Shown: positions 1 through 10,980 of the stretch, piece after piece
Numbering within the stretch: the first letter of the stretch is position 1
Layout of the letters: each line of letters opens with the position of its first letter
Source: Neocallimastix lanati (nom. inval.)
Lineage: Eukaryota > Neocallimastigomycota > Neocallimastigomycetes > Neocallimastigales > Neocallimastigaceae
Reading direction: 5' to 3'
Assembly (NCBI GenBank): GCA_016946835.1
Contig: JACVTC010000359.1
Coordinates: 1 to 38,839 of the forward strand
DNA: 38,839 nt
Translations under genes and position numbers: made by a program
Notes under the pieces: model-generated
Told to the model about the DNA's origin: nothing
What the model saw: the letters and a program-made list of their open reading frames with translations, nothing else
Database searches by the model: none

Positions 1-3000
1 TGAAGTATTAATAAAAATAAAATAAAATAAAATAAAGATTGAAGTATTAATAAAAATAAAATAAAATAAAATAAAGATTGAAGTATTAATAAAAATAAAA
101 TAAAATAAATAAATAGTAAGATATTAGCAGTAATAAAATAAAATAAAATAAATAGTAATAGATTAACAGTAATAAAATAAAATAAAATAAATAGTAATAG
201 ATTAACAGTAATAAAATAAAATAAAATAAATAGTAATAGATTAACAGTAATAAAATAAAATAAAATAAATAATAAGGTATTTACAGTAATAAAATAAAAT
301 AAAATAAAGAGTGAAGTATTAATAAAAATAAAATAAAATAAAATAAATAGTAAGATATTATCAGTAATAAAATAAAATAAAATAAATAGTAATATATTAA
401 CAGTAATAAAATAGAATAAAGTAAAGATTGAAGTATTAATAAAAATAAAATAAAATAAAATAAAGATTGAAGTATTAATAAAAATAAAATAAAATAAAAT
501 AAATAGTAAGATATTAACAGAAATAAAATAAAATAAAATAAATAGTAATAGATTAACAGTAATAAAATAAAATAAAATAAATAGTAATAGATTAACAGTA
601 ATAAAATAGAATAAAATAAAGAGTGAAGTATTAATAAAAATAAAATAAAATAAAATAAAGATTGAAGTATTAATAAAAATAAAATAAAATAAAATAAAGA
701 TTGAAGTATTAATAAAAATAAAATAAAATAAAATAAATAGTAAGATATTAACAGTAATAAAATAAAATAAAATAAAGATTGAAGTATTAATAAAAATAAA
801 ATAAAATAAAATAAATAGTAAGATATTACCAGAAATAAAATAAAATAAAATAAATAGTAATATATTAACAGTAATAAAATAGAATAAAATAAAGAGTGAA
901 GTATTAATAAAAATAAAATAAAATAAAATAAAGATTGAAGTATTAATAAAAATAAAATAAAATAAAATAAAGATTGAAGTATTAATAAAAATAAAATAAA
1001 ATAAAATAAATAGTAATATATTAACAGTAATAAAATAGAATAAAATAAAGAGTGAAGTATTAATAAAAATAAAATAAAATAAAATAAAGATTGAAGTATT
1101 AATAAAAATAAAATAAAATAAAATAAAGATTGAAGTATTAATAAAAATAAAATAAAATAAAATAAAGATTGAAGTATTAATAAAAATAAAATAAAATAAA
1201 ATAAAGATTGAAGTATTAATAAAAATAAAATAAAATAAAATAAATAGTAAGATATTAACAGTAATAAAATAAAATAAAATAAAGATTGAAGTATTAATAA
1301 AAATAAAATAAAATAAAATAAATAGTAAGATATTACCAGAAATAAAATAAAATAAAATAAATAGTAATAGATTAACAGTAATAAAATAAAATAAAATAAA
1401 GAGTGAAGTATTAATAAAAATAAAATAAAATAAAATAAAGATTGAAGTATTAATAAAAATAAAATAAATAGTGAAGTAATATAAAAAAATGAAGTATTAA
1501 TAAAAATAAAATAAATAATGAAGTAATATAAAAGATTGAAGTATTAATAAAAATAAAATAAATACTAAAGTAATATAAAGGAGTGAAGTAATAATAAAAA
1601 TAAAATAAAATAAATAATAAATTAATATAAAAAAAGGAGGTATTAATAAAAAAAAAAAAAATTAAAATAAAATAAAATAAAATAAAGAGTGAAGTATTAA
1701 TAAAAATAAAATAAATAATGAAGTAATATAAAAGATTGAAGTATTAATAAAAATAAAATAAATACTAAAGTAATATAAAGGAGTGAAGTAATAATAAAAA
1801 TAAAATAAAATAAATAATAAATAAATATAAAAAAAGGAGGTATTAATAAAAAAAAAAAAAAAAATTAAAATAAAATAAAATAAAATAAAGAGTGAAGTAT
1901 TAATAAAAATAAAATAAAATAAAGAGTGAAGTAATAATAAAAATAAAATAAAATAAATAATAAATTAATATAAAAAAAGGAGGTATTAATAAAAAAAAAA
2001 AAATTAAAATAAAATAAAATAAAATAAAGAGTGAAGTATTAATAAAAATAAAATAAAATAACGAGTGAAGTAATAATAAAAATAAAATAAAATAAATAAT
2101 AAATTAATATAAAAAAAAAGAGGTATTAATAAAAAATAAAAAAAAAATTAAAATAAAATAAATAAAGTAAAGAGTGAAGTATTAATAAAAATAAAATAAA
2201 ATAAAGATTGAAGTATTAATAAAAATAAAATAAATAGTGAAGTAATATAAAAAATGAAGTATTAATAAAAATAAAATAAATAGTAAAGTAATATAAAAAA
2301 ATGAAGTATTAATAAAAATAAAATAAATACTAAAGTAATATAAAGGAGTGAAGTAATAATAAAAATAAAATAAAATAAATAATAAATTAATATAAAAAAA
2401 AGGAGGTATTAATAAAAAATAAAAAAAAAAAAAAAAAAAAAAAAAATTAAAATAAAATAAATAAAATAAAGAGTGAAGTATTAATAAAAATAAAATAAAA
2501 TAAAGAGTGAAGTAATAATAAAAATAAAATAAAATAAATAATAAATTAATATAAAAAAAGGAGGTATTAATAATAAACAAAAAACAAATTAAAATAAAAT
2601 AAATAAAATAAAGAGTGAAGTATTAATAAAAATAAAATAAATAGTGAAGTAATATAAAAAATGAAGTATTAATAAAAATAAAATAAATAATGAAGTAATA
2701 TAAAAGATTGAAGTATTAATAAAAATAAAATAAATACTAAATATAAAGGAGTGAAGTAATAATAAAAATAAAATAAAATAAATAATAAATTAATATAAAA
2801 AAAGGAGGTATTAATAAAAAATAAAAAAAAAAATTAAAATAAAATAAATAAAATAAAGAGTGAAGTAATAATAAAAATAAAATAAAATAAATAGTGAAGT
2901 AATATAAAATAGTGAAATATTAATAAAAATAAAATAAAATAAAATAAAATAAAATAAAGAGTGAAGTATTAATAAAAATAAAAAAATAGTGAAGTAATAT

Positions 3001-3655
3001 TAAGTATGGATGTATTAATTAAAATAAAATAAAATAAAATAAAGAGTGAAGTATTAATAAAAATAAAATAAATACTAAAGTAATATAAAGGATTGAAGTA
3101 ATAATAAAAATAAAATAAAATAAATAGTAAATTAATACATAAAAGGAGGTATTAATAAAATAAAAATTAAAATAAACCAAATAAAATAAATAGTGAAGTA
3201 ATATAAAAGATTGAAGTAATAATAAAATAAAATAAATAAATAATAAAATATTAACAATAATAAAATAAAATAACATAAATATTAAGGTATTAATATAAAT
3301 AATATAAAATAAAATAAATAGTAAAGTAATATAAAAATATGAGATATAAATAAAAAATAAAAAAATTAAAATAAAATAAAATAAATTAATAATAAAGTAA
3401 TATAAAAGAGTGATATATTAATAAAAATAAAAAAAATTAAAATAAAAAAAAAAATAAACTAATAAAGTAATATAAAAGAGTGAAGAATTAATAAAAAATA
3501 AATAAAATAAAATAGAATAAAATAAAATAAAAGTAAAATAAAGAGTGAAGTAACACGAAAGAGTGAAGTATTAATAAAAATAAAGTAAAATAAATAGCGA
3601 TATAATATAAAATAGAGAAGTAATAATAAAAATAAAATAAAATAAAAATTATAAA
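1..3655. repeat. 39-bp A-rich minisatellite array, decaying into a composite repeat
   Basis: From 1 to about 1470 the DNA is head-to-tail 39-bp units of two main kinds. One starts GATTGAAGTATTAATAAAAA, the other TAGTAATAGATTAACAGTAA, and both end in AAATAAAATAAAATAAA. The motif TGAAGT recurs at 1, 40 and 79, an exact 39-bp period. From about 1470 to 3000 the array becomes a composite of shorter pieces in which a GGAGGTATTAAT block recurs at irregular spacings of roughly 140-280 bp, beside A tracts. From 3000 to 3655 it degrades. The + strand is almost without C; C appears mainly in the AACAG motif. Open frames on the minus strand here read only F, Y, I and L and are products of the repeat. 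It extends past the left edge of the window. Confidence 0.95.
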
Positions 3656-5828
3656 CTCAAAAAAAAAGCTTCACTGATAATAAATTATTTTGTTATAATT
3701 AGGTTGTTTAATAAATATAATTTAAAATTTTTATTTGTATTTTTGAAATTTTTATTATAATTTATTTTATATTATTTTGATACAATATCATTAAATTATT
3801 TTACTATTAATATTATTTTTCAAAATAAAAAAAAGTTCTGAATTTAATAATGAGAATAAATTTAATTTTTTATTTTATTATAAAAATTAAATGAAATATA
3901 AATATCATTTAATATAAATATATAAAAGATATTTTTTAGTATAAAAGTTTTATTGCTTTTTTAAAGTTAAAATAGTTAAAGCTTTATTAAATTTTTGATG
4001 ATAATTATTAATAGTTTTATATTTTTATATCTTTTTATATAATTAAATAATTTGTATAATATGAAAAGTAATCTAAAAAAAATATTGTAAACTGTAAGAT
4101 CAAATAAAAAAGTTATATATAATTTTATTATTAAGCTTTGAACTATTTCTTTTTATTTTCATTATTAATATTAATAGTAAAAAATAAATATACATATTTG
4201 TTATATAAAAAAACTATTTTTTTTTAAATTTTAATATAATTTTTATAAATTATATATTTATATTTTAATTTTATATAATTAAATGATAAACGAAATAATA
4301 TTTAACAAATAAAAAACTATTTTATAGAATATTAATAGCCAATTTTGAAGTAATTATGTTAGTTTAGAATCTAGAGATTAAAATAAACTCCCGAATAATT
4401 TTTATTTATTTGAAATACCAGATGAAGTAATTGGAATATTGGAAAATGTTGAAATATTCACCTAACCCCGAAAGAATTGTGTTGGATCATACATTTCGCC
4501 ATGTGGCTTATAATAATTTCAAAATAAAGCCATACATTTTTAAAATATTCTATACAATCATAAATAAACATTCATATAATAATATATTTTCAATTAAATA
4601 TTTTTATATTTATTAAATAAATATTTCAAAAGAAATAATAACATGCTTTATTATAAAATAATAATAAAAATCATTTTTACAATTAAATATTAATAAATTA
4701 TACAAATAAAAAAAGAAATATTTATTATTTATATAATTATTATTTATTTAGTAACTATTATTTAATTAATAAAAAACAAGCCACCTCTAGAAATGTGCCA
4801 CATTGCAAAATGCATTAGATTTCTTTTATATCTATGTCTGATGTTTTAATTTGAATAGAAATATTTGGGTTAGGGTTTATTATATTGATTACTTTATTAT
4901 ATTTAAAATTAAATAAATATAAAAACATCTTGGTTTTTTTAATTTTTTTAAATATTTTTTTAAATTTTTTAAATAAAAAAATATAAAAATAAAATATTTT
5001 TACACAAGATTCTTTAAACCATGTATATGGTTGTATTACTTATTATTAATACCGTTGATATATTAACCCTTTCAAATTTAAATAATTCGTTAATTGATTG
5101 TATTCTGTTTATTCTATTTGTTCAAAGATTTCTAAAAAATGAATATTTATTTCTATTTTAATTTCTACTCAAAACATCAACCCCTCTTCCATAGAGCATA
5201 TGAAAGTTCAATGAGTTTATAAGCGAAAAATCAAGCTTATGATACATCCCTTATCCATTTGCTTATTCGAAAAATACTTTAAATATAGATATAAAGTACT
5301 TATTAAATAAAAGAAATAAAACATAAAGTATATTTATCCCATATTTAATTAAATAAAAAAATTGAAGTTACTTATTGAATTAAATAAATAAGATATAAAG
5401 TACTTGTTAAATAAAATAAATAAAATATAAAATATAAAAAAAAATAATTATATATTATAATAAAATTTATAAAAAAAAAGCTTAAATATATATGTTTATA
5501 TAATAGAAGATAAAAATTTAAATAATAAATTTGAATATTTTTATTTAACAATACAAAATTGCAATTTACTATAAATATTTTAATATGAATAGTTTATACC
5601 ATGTTATAGTAAATATAAAAAAAGTAAAAGATATATTATAAATATAAATAATATTACTTTAATTTTATTTACTTTTATTTAATATTTAATAATTTTTATA
5701 AAGTTATACAAATAGAAATAAATCAAAAAAAAAATATTATTTTTTTCTTAATGGTTTTTCTTTTATTCTATTTCTAAAAATATAAAAGCTTAAAAAAATT
5801 TATTTTTTTTATATTAGTATTAAATTTA
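3656..5828. other. AT-rich intergenic DNA with small relics
   Basis: This 2.2-kb stretch has no credible gene. It is mostly A/T, with a few more complex islands: 4375-4545 (listed separately), 4778-4880 and 5160-5270. The island at 4778-4880 carries a GCCACATTGCAAAATGC motif that resembles motifs near 4500 and 35890. No tRNA, rRNA or recognisable transposase domain could be read. The right part (about 5700-5828) is the probable 3' flank of the minus-strand chitin-binding gene. Confidence 0.6.
4420..4616 (+). pseudogene. Short coding-like fragment, possible transposon or gene relic
   Basis: The sequence from about 4428 to 4545 is richer in G+C than its surroundings. It reads LEYWKMLKYSPNPERIV followed by LDHTFRHVAYNNF before running into pure A/T sequence and a stop at 4614-4616. 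The composition change is abrupt, which suggests an inserted or decayed coding fragment and not a complete gene. A comparable (A/H)F-x-(N/H)VA peptide can be read on the opposite strand at 4790-4815 and 35888-35912. I do not recognise the family; a transposase remnant is one possibility. No signal peptide is visible and neither a true start nor a true end can be defined. Confidence 0.3.
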
Positions 5829-6539
5829 TTATAAACATAAATCGCTATATTCAGATTGACAACCCTCACCACAGTACTCATGACCAAAGCCGCATCTACC
5901 ATCTTTACTACAACAATTACCAAAGGAACATTTTTTGAAACCATATTTTGGACCACAATGAGTTTCTTTAGGAGGATCTTCAGGTAATTTTGGATTTGGA
6001 TCAGGTAATTCTCCTAAACATAAGCCATAGTTAGATTGACAACCTTCATAGCAGTATTCATAACCAAATCCACATTTACCTTCTTTGCTACAACAATCAC
6101 CGAATGAACATTTTACATATCCATTATTTGGACCACAGTTTTCTATTTTAGATGTAGATGTACTTTGTGAAAATGTAAAGGTAGTCATCTTTGTGGTGGT
6201 TTTAGTGGTTTTAGATTGAATAATAGTATTTTTCTTTGATGTAGTTTTATTTTTTTTGGTGGTTTTTTTAGTAGATTTAGTTATATATTTACTGGTAGTT
6301 TTACCTTTAGATGTAGTTTTAGCTTTGGTTGTGGTTTTCTTTAAAGAACCACATCTACCATATTTACTCTGACAACCTGAACTACAATGCTTTTCAGAGG
6401 TACCACAATATCCCCATTTACTACAGCATTCATTATTGGTACATTTTTTATTTCCGTAGTCTGGTCCGCAACGCTCTGCATATGCATAATTAATAATAAT
6501 TAGAATGATTAAAAATACATTTAAAATAATTAATTTCAT
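5829..6539 (-). CDS. Secreted protein with three hevein-type (CBM18) chitin-binding domains
   Basis: This 236-residue protein has a signal peptide (residues 1-21, ending YAYA). Three chitin-binding type 1 domains follow, at about 22-64, 133-175 and 193-236, each with the CGP...CCSK.G.CG....C..GCQS spacing and eight cysteines. Domains 1 and 2 are joined by a Thr/Lys/Ser-rich linker (65-132), domains 2 and 3 by a Pro/Glu/Asp linker (176-192). The family binds GlcNAc polymers by stacking on aromatic residues. Domain 1 keeps the aromatic pair (KWGYCG), but domains 2 and 3 have KEGKCG and KDGRCG, so their binding surface is altered. No catalytic domain follows. It probably acts outside the cell or in the cell wall. 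The start is the first ATG after an A-rich leader with A at -3. It is divergent from the Stealth gene across 791 bp. It has no introns and looks complete. Confidence 0.93.
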   Translation of the reverse strand: MKLIILNVFLIILIIINYAYAERCGPDYGNKKCTNNECCSKWGYCGTSEKHCSSGCQSKYGRCGSLKKTTTKAKTTSKGKTTSKYITKSTKKTTKKNKTTSKKNTIIQSKTTKTTTKMTTFTFSQSTSTSKIENCGPNNGYVKCSFGDCCSKEGKCGFGYEYCYEGCQSNYGLCLGELPDPNPKLPEDPPKETHCGPKYGFKKCSFGNCCSKDGRCGFGHEYCGEGCQSEYSDLCL

Positions 6540-7330
6540 TTTACTTTTATTTTAATTGTACTAATTTTATAATTTAACTTTAACTTTAATTATTTAATAT
6601 ATTTATTTAAAATTATAATAATATTAAAAGCTTTTTATATATTTTATTTTTTTTTTATTTTTTTAATTATTTTTTTTAGTATTTTTTTTTTATTTTTTTT
6701 TAAATTTTAATAAATAATTATAACGCAATTACTTTATTTTTATAATAATTTGGTCTAATCGAGTTTAATAAAAATAATTTCCAATATACATATATAATTA
6801 ATATAAAACAATATATAAAATATATTAATAAAAAATAATTATAATACTTTCAAAGTAATATTAATAATAAATATAATTTAATATAAAATATATTATATTA
6901 AAAACTAAAATTAAAATAAAAGAAATATCTTATTCCGTTACACGAAATAAATAATATATAATATAATATATATTAATAACTTTATAAATAAACATTTTAA
7001 AATTTATATAAATTTCATATATAATATATCTATATATTTTAAAGAAAATTATTAAAATATTAAAAATAAAAAAAAAAAATTAAAATAAAAAAATAAATAA
7101 AATAAAAAATAAAATATAATAAAGAAAAATTATATACAGTAAAGCAAATTAAAGTAAAATAAAATAATATAAATATAATAAAATTATAATAAAAATATAA
7201 TAAAAGTAAAAGTGTTTATTTAATGAATTATATTAAATATTTACACTTTAATAAATACATAATATAAAATAATATTTGTTCATAAATGATTTTATAATAA
7301 TGTAATTAAAAAATAAATATTTATAAAATA
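6540..7330. promoter_or_regulatory. Shared divergent upstream region of the chitin-binding and Stealth genes
   Basis: This 791-bp interval lies between two start codons facing away from each other, so it must hold both promoters. It is nearly pure A/T. On the chitin-binding side, 6640-6705 is dominated by T tracts (A tracts in the direction of transcription). On the Stealth side, 7050-7110 is A-rich. Both start codons sit in an A-rich context with A at -3. No specific factor site can be named from the sequence, and several TATA-like strings occur, as expected by chance in such DNA. Confidence 0.5.
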
Positions 7331-9850
7331 ATGATTTTAAAAATAAATTTAATTTCAATTTTTATTTATTTTATTTTTTCAAATTGTAATGTCGGCGGAC
7401 CGAGAGTTGAAAAAACAATAATCAATGAAGAAAATATCCACTATACAATTCAAAATGAAAATTATTATTTTGAAAATTATAAAGGTGAAGAATTAGATTC
7501 TGAATGGAACTGGGTAAAAAATATATCAATAGTGTATACTTGGGTTGACGGTTCGGATATCAATTTTTTAAATATAAAAAATAAATATAGTAATGGAAAT
7601 CGCAAACCCAGTAGTAGATTTCGGTCAGTCGATGAACTGAAATATTCTATAAGGTCACTAGAAAAATATATGCCTTGGTTTAATGGAACCATATATATTG
7701 TAACATTAAATCAAGTTCCTAAATGGTTAGATACTCGAAATAAGAGAATTAAAATTATTAATCATAAAGATATTATTCCAAAGCATATCTACCCTACGTT
7801 TGATTCTAACACGATCGAACTTTTTTTAGATAAAATACCAGAAATTACTGAACGATTTATATATTTTAATGATGATTTGTTTCTAAATAACTATGTTCAT
7901 CCAAGTCTATTTTTTACAAAAGAAGGATTTTATCCAAAGATATATAGAAATACAATGAATCTCTATGTTAATGAAGTACAAATTAATGAATTTATATTAA
8001 ACAATACACATTCGTTTTGCTGTAACAATTTTTTTACTGATAGATTAGCAAAAGATTATTTTAATGATAAATTTGTATATCAATATGTCCATCATGTTCC
8101 TTTTGTGCTTTATAGAGATTTATTTGAAAACTATCGTCAACTTTTCAAAGAAGAATTTAAAAGTAGAATTGCGTATCGTTTTAGAAACCATTTTAAAATT
8201 CAAACACTTTATCTTTACCAAGTATTTATGGAGTATGCAACGCAACATGTTGATTTTCCTTTTAAACTCGGAGGAAAAGGTAAAGCTCAAAATTTCCAAG
8301 GATTACCTTTACCTCAAGAAAGCACGATAAAAAAATTTTCAGCTGAAGTTGTAGATTGTTGGACAGCAAAAAAATATATACGATTTGGTGATGTCGTTAA
8401 CGATGATAGAAAAAACAAGTCCACTTTCAAAATGTTTAAAGAGGACACAAAATTAATATTTTTTAATATGAATGATAATTACAATAAAAACAGCGTATCT
8501 TATGATTTTATTGAATTTTTATATGAAAAATTTCCATCTCCTTCTTCTTTTGAAAATAAAACAATGACTTCGATTGAAACATCATATTTTTCAAAAATCG
8601 ATAAAATAAATGAATTTTCTAATAAAATGATAGAAGCATTACCAGACAAATTTAATCAAACAATTATTGAAAATTTTCAAAAAGTCATTACAGAAAATAA
8701 ACATGAATTAATTAAAAAGTATATTAATGATACCCAAACAATATCAGGTTCATTAAAAGAAATTAGTGATAATGAAAAAGAAGAACTCAATATACTTTTG
8801 AATTATAACGGTACTGAATTAGAGAAAAAATGGAAATGGTGTGAATCAATATCTATTGTGTATTTAATAGAAAATCATAGAAACCATACGCATCTAGAAG
8901 TTGACCTTTTATCATTGAAATACTCTTTACGATCCATTGAAAATTATTTACCTTGGTTCTTAGGTAAAATATTTATTATTATTCCAAATTTGAGTATTAT
9001 TAAATATTTACCATGGCTAAATTTAAAAAATTCAAGAATTAGTCTAATTAATCAAACCGATATTTTACCAAAACAATTCCAATTAAGCGCCAATAGACAT
9101 TTGGTAGAACTTTATTTGGACAAAATTCCAGGTCTATCTGAAAAATTTATATACATGAATAGTTATTATTATTTTAAAAAATATGTTCATCCACGCTTCT
9201 TTTTTAGTAAAGAATTTTATCCCAAGTATTATTTTAGAAATTGTCTGAATAGAGAAGGAGAAGAAATAGCAAAGGACGAGGATATTTCCTTTTACAAAAC
9301 CTATTCAATTATTAAGGAATATTTTGGAAAAAACTATATTAAATTACGCTATCTAAAAGAAGTACCTTTCACATATTATCGTGATTTATATGAACCGGTT
9401 AGAACACTTTACAAATCTTATATAGAAAAATCAATATTAACTGATATAAATAATAATAATAATAATTTAAACTTTGAATTGCTCCCACTGTACCTTTTAT
9501 CTACTTACAATGTATACGGAACGGAACAACCCTTCTTTCCAGAATATGTTGTTGGCTTTGGAAAATTAATGAATCTTCCACCTCCAATTCTTAATAATAA
9601 TAGAACTATTGATTACTATGGTTTTGATATTGCGTCTCCTGAAATTGAGCAAAAGACTATGATTCTATATAGCTTTTTTTCCAATAATACCATTGATAAC
9701 TATAGTACTATTTATAATATAAAAAATTCTAAAAGTATTTTTTTTAATATATTAATAAAAAATAGAAATAAAATTAGTATTGACCATTTAATATCATTAT
9801 TTAAAATGCTCAACTCATTCTATGATAAAAAGTCTTTATATGAAAATTAA
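7331..9850 (+). CDS. Secreted tandem Stealth-family protein (GlcNAc-phosphotransferase-like), second module degenerate
   Basis: This 839-residue protein has a hydrophobic N-terminus (1-18), so it is probably lumenal or secreted. Module 1 carries all four Stealth regions: CR1 IVYTWVDGSD (67-76); CR2 from about 97 to 206 with RFRSVDELKYSIRSLEKY and the acidic FNDD (179-182); CR3 around 254-310 with VPFVLYRDLFE; CR4 around 374-407 with FFNMND and FPSPSSFE. Stealth proteins move a hexose-1-phosphate onto a sugar acceptor; the family includes bacterial capsule enzymes and animal GNPTAB. Module 2 (about 494-839) repeats the layout (ELEKKWKW..ISIVY, LKYSLRSIENYLPWF, VELYLDKIPGLSEKFIYMN, EVPFTYYRDLYEPVRTLY). 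TWVDGSD has become LIENHRN, FNDD reads MNSY, and NMND aligns with NILI. Module 1 is probably the enzyme and module 2 a non-catalytic partner. Acceptor and donor are unknown. It is a single exon. Confidence 0.9.
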   Translation: MILKINLISIFIYFIFSNCNVGGPRVEKTIINEENIHYTIQNENYYFENYKGEELDSEWNWVKNISIVYTWVDGSDINFLNIKNKYSNGNRKPSSRFRSVDELKYSIRSLEKYMPWFNGTIYIVTLNQVPKWLDTRNKRIKIINHKDIIPKHIYPTFDSNTIELFLDKIPEITERFIYFNDDLFLNNYVHPSLFFTKEGFYPKIYRNTMNLYVNEVQINEFILNNTHSFCCNNFFTDRLAKDYFNDKFVYQYVHHVPFVLYRDLFENYRQLFKEEFKSRIAYRFRNHFKIQTLYLYQVFMEYATQHVDFPFKLGGKGKAQNFQGLPLPQESTIKKFSAEVVDCWTAKKYIRFGDVVNDDRKNKSTFKMFKEDTKLIFFNMNDNYNKNSVSYDFIEFLYEKFPSPSSFENKTMTSIETSYFSKIDKINEFSNKMIEALPDKFNQTIIENFQKVITENKHELIKKYINDTQTISGSLKEISDNEKEELNILLNYNGTELEKKWKWCESISIVYLIENHRNHTHLEVDLLSLKYSLRSIENYLPWFLGKIFIIIPNLSIIKYLPWLNLKNSRISLINQTDILPKQFQLSANRHLVELYLDKIPGLSEKFIYMNSYYYFKKYVHPRFFFSKEFYPKYYFRNCLNREGEEIAKDEDISFYKTYSIIKEYFGKNYIKLRYLKEVPFTYYRDLYEPVRTLYKSYIEKSILTDINNNNNNLNFELLPLYLLSTYNVYGTEQPFFPEYVVGFGKLMNLPPPILNNNRTIDYYGFDIASPEIEQKTMILYSFFSNNTIDNYSTIYNIKNSKSIFFNILIKNRNKISIDHLISLFKMLNSFYDKKSLYEN

Positions 9851-10703
9851 ATTATTTTAACTTTAAATTTTGTAAAAAATAGAATTAAATATTGTTTTCT
9901 TATAAAAATAAACAAAATAAATTATTAAATAATAATAAAATAGAATAAAATTAAAAATATTTTTAAAAATATTTAAATATATAATATTAAAAGAATTGAA
10001 AAAAAAAAAAAAAAAAAAAAAAATAAAATAAATTATATTATTATATAATATAAATATGTAAAAAAAAATAAACTTTAAAATAATAATATTATAAATAATT
10101 ATTACTATTACATTTATATATGTTTATTATTATAAAATTAGTTAAAATTATTTAAATTTAGAAAAGATCAAACCAAAGTAAACCAGAAATATTAACTAAT
10201 TTTATTATTATTATTTTTCTTTTTAATTATATTATTATATTTTAATATATATATTTTATTTGAATTTTAATCTAATTTTAATTATAAATGAAATATATAA
10301 TGTATCTATTTTAGGTTTTAATAAAATATTAAGATAAGGACAATTTTAGTTAAATTAACCAATAAAATTTTAGTAACAAAAATGTTTTTATCTACAATTA
10401 TTAATAATTTTTTTAAAAATTACATTTTTATCTATTACTATTACTTTTAACATTTTTTTTAATTTTTATTTATATAAATCTATTTATTATTAATTGAAAT
10501 TATTCTTTAAAAAAATAATGTAAAGTTTTATATTTACTTTTATCTTTTATATCATCATTTAAATTTTATATTTTAAGGTAAGTTTATTATTTATTTTATA
10601 TATATATAATTACTTTATTTATTTTATTAAAGATACTAATATTTTTTTAAAAATAAAATTATATTTATTTATTGCTATAATTAATCTAATCTACATTTTT
10701 CAT
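9851..10703. other. AT-rich intergenic DNA with a 25-A tract
   Basis: This is the downstream flank of the Stealth gene. It is almost wholly A/T, with a homopolymer of 25 A at 9999-10023 and no open frame with coding composition. Nothing else can be supported here. Confidence 0.6.
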
Positions 10704-10980
10704 CTACTAAATTTTTAGTTTTTATTTATAATAAAAACAATGAACAATATAATCTATATTCCCAGACAAAACTGTATTTCCTAGAGTGAAAAAAATTTAT
10801 ATCATTTAACTTTAATATAAAAATCATCATAAAATTCTACGGATTTTCCATTACCAGGGTAATAAATAAATAATCCTGTCATAAAGATCGATTATTAAAA
10901 TTGAATTTTGCCTTTGATTTCTTATGATGAATTAGTTTATACGTCTTTAGTAAATCCTAGTAACTGTCACTACTTTTTTC
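10704..10980 (-). pseudogene. Decayed copy of the 3' end of the giant lectin-like gene
   Basis: This segment aligns along its length with the 3' end of the giant minus-strand gene (13594-13870). Shared blocks include ATAATAAAAAC near 10730 and 13617, CTGTATTTCC against ATGTATTTCC, AATCATCATAAAA near 10823, and TTGAATTTTGCCTTTG near 10900 against the same 16 bases near 13785. The equivalent of the gene's stop codon lies at about 10704. Small insertions, deletions and substitutions break the frame, so it cannot encode the matching residues (about 3230-3322, the last beta-trefoil-like unit). It lies in the same orientation about 2.6 kb downstream of the intact gene's end, with a minisatellite between them. 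A tandem duplication followed by decay of one copy is the simplest explanation. Confidence 0.8.

Noticed and set aside
1-1470. CRISPR array
   Set aside because: The 39-bp units are contiguous with no unique spacers, and the genome is eukaryotic.
2182-3276. Minus-strand open frames of 132 and 85 codons in the first minisatellite
   Set aside because: They translate only to F, Y, I, L and N repeats and exist because the C-poor repeat lacks stops on that strand.
4868-4880. GGGTTAGGGTTT as a telomeric repeat
   Set aside because: Fewer than three units and no array. One chance or relic occurrence is not a telomere.
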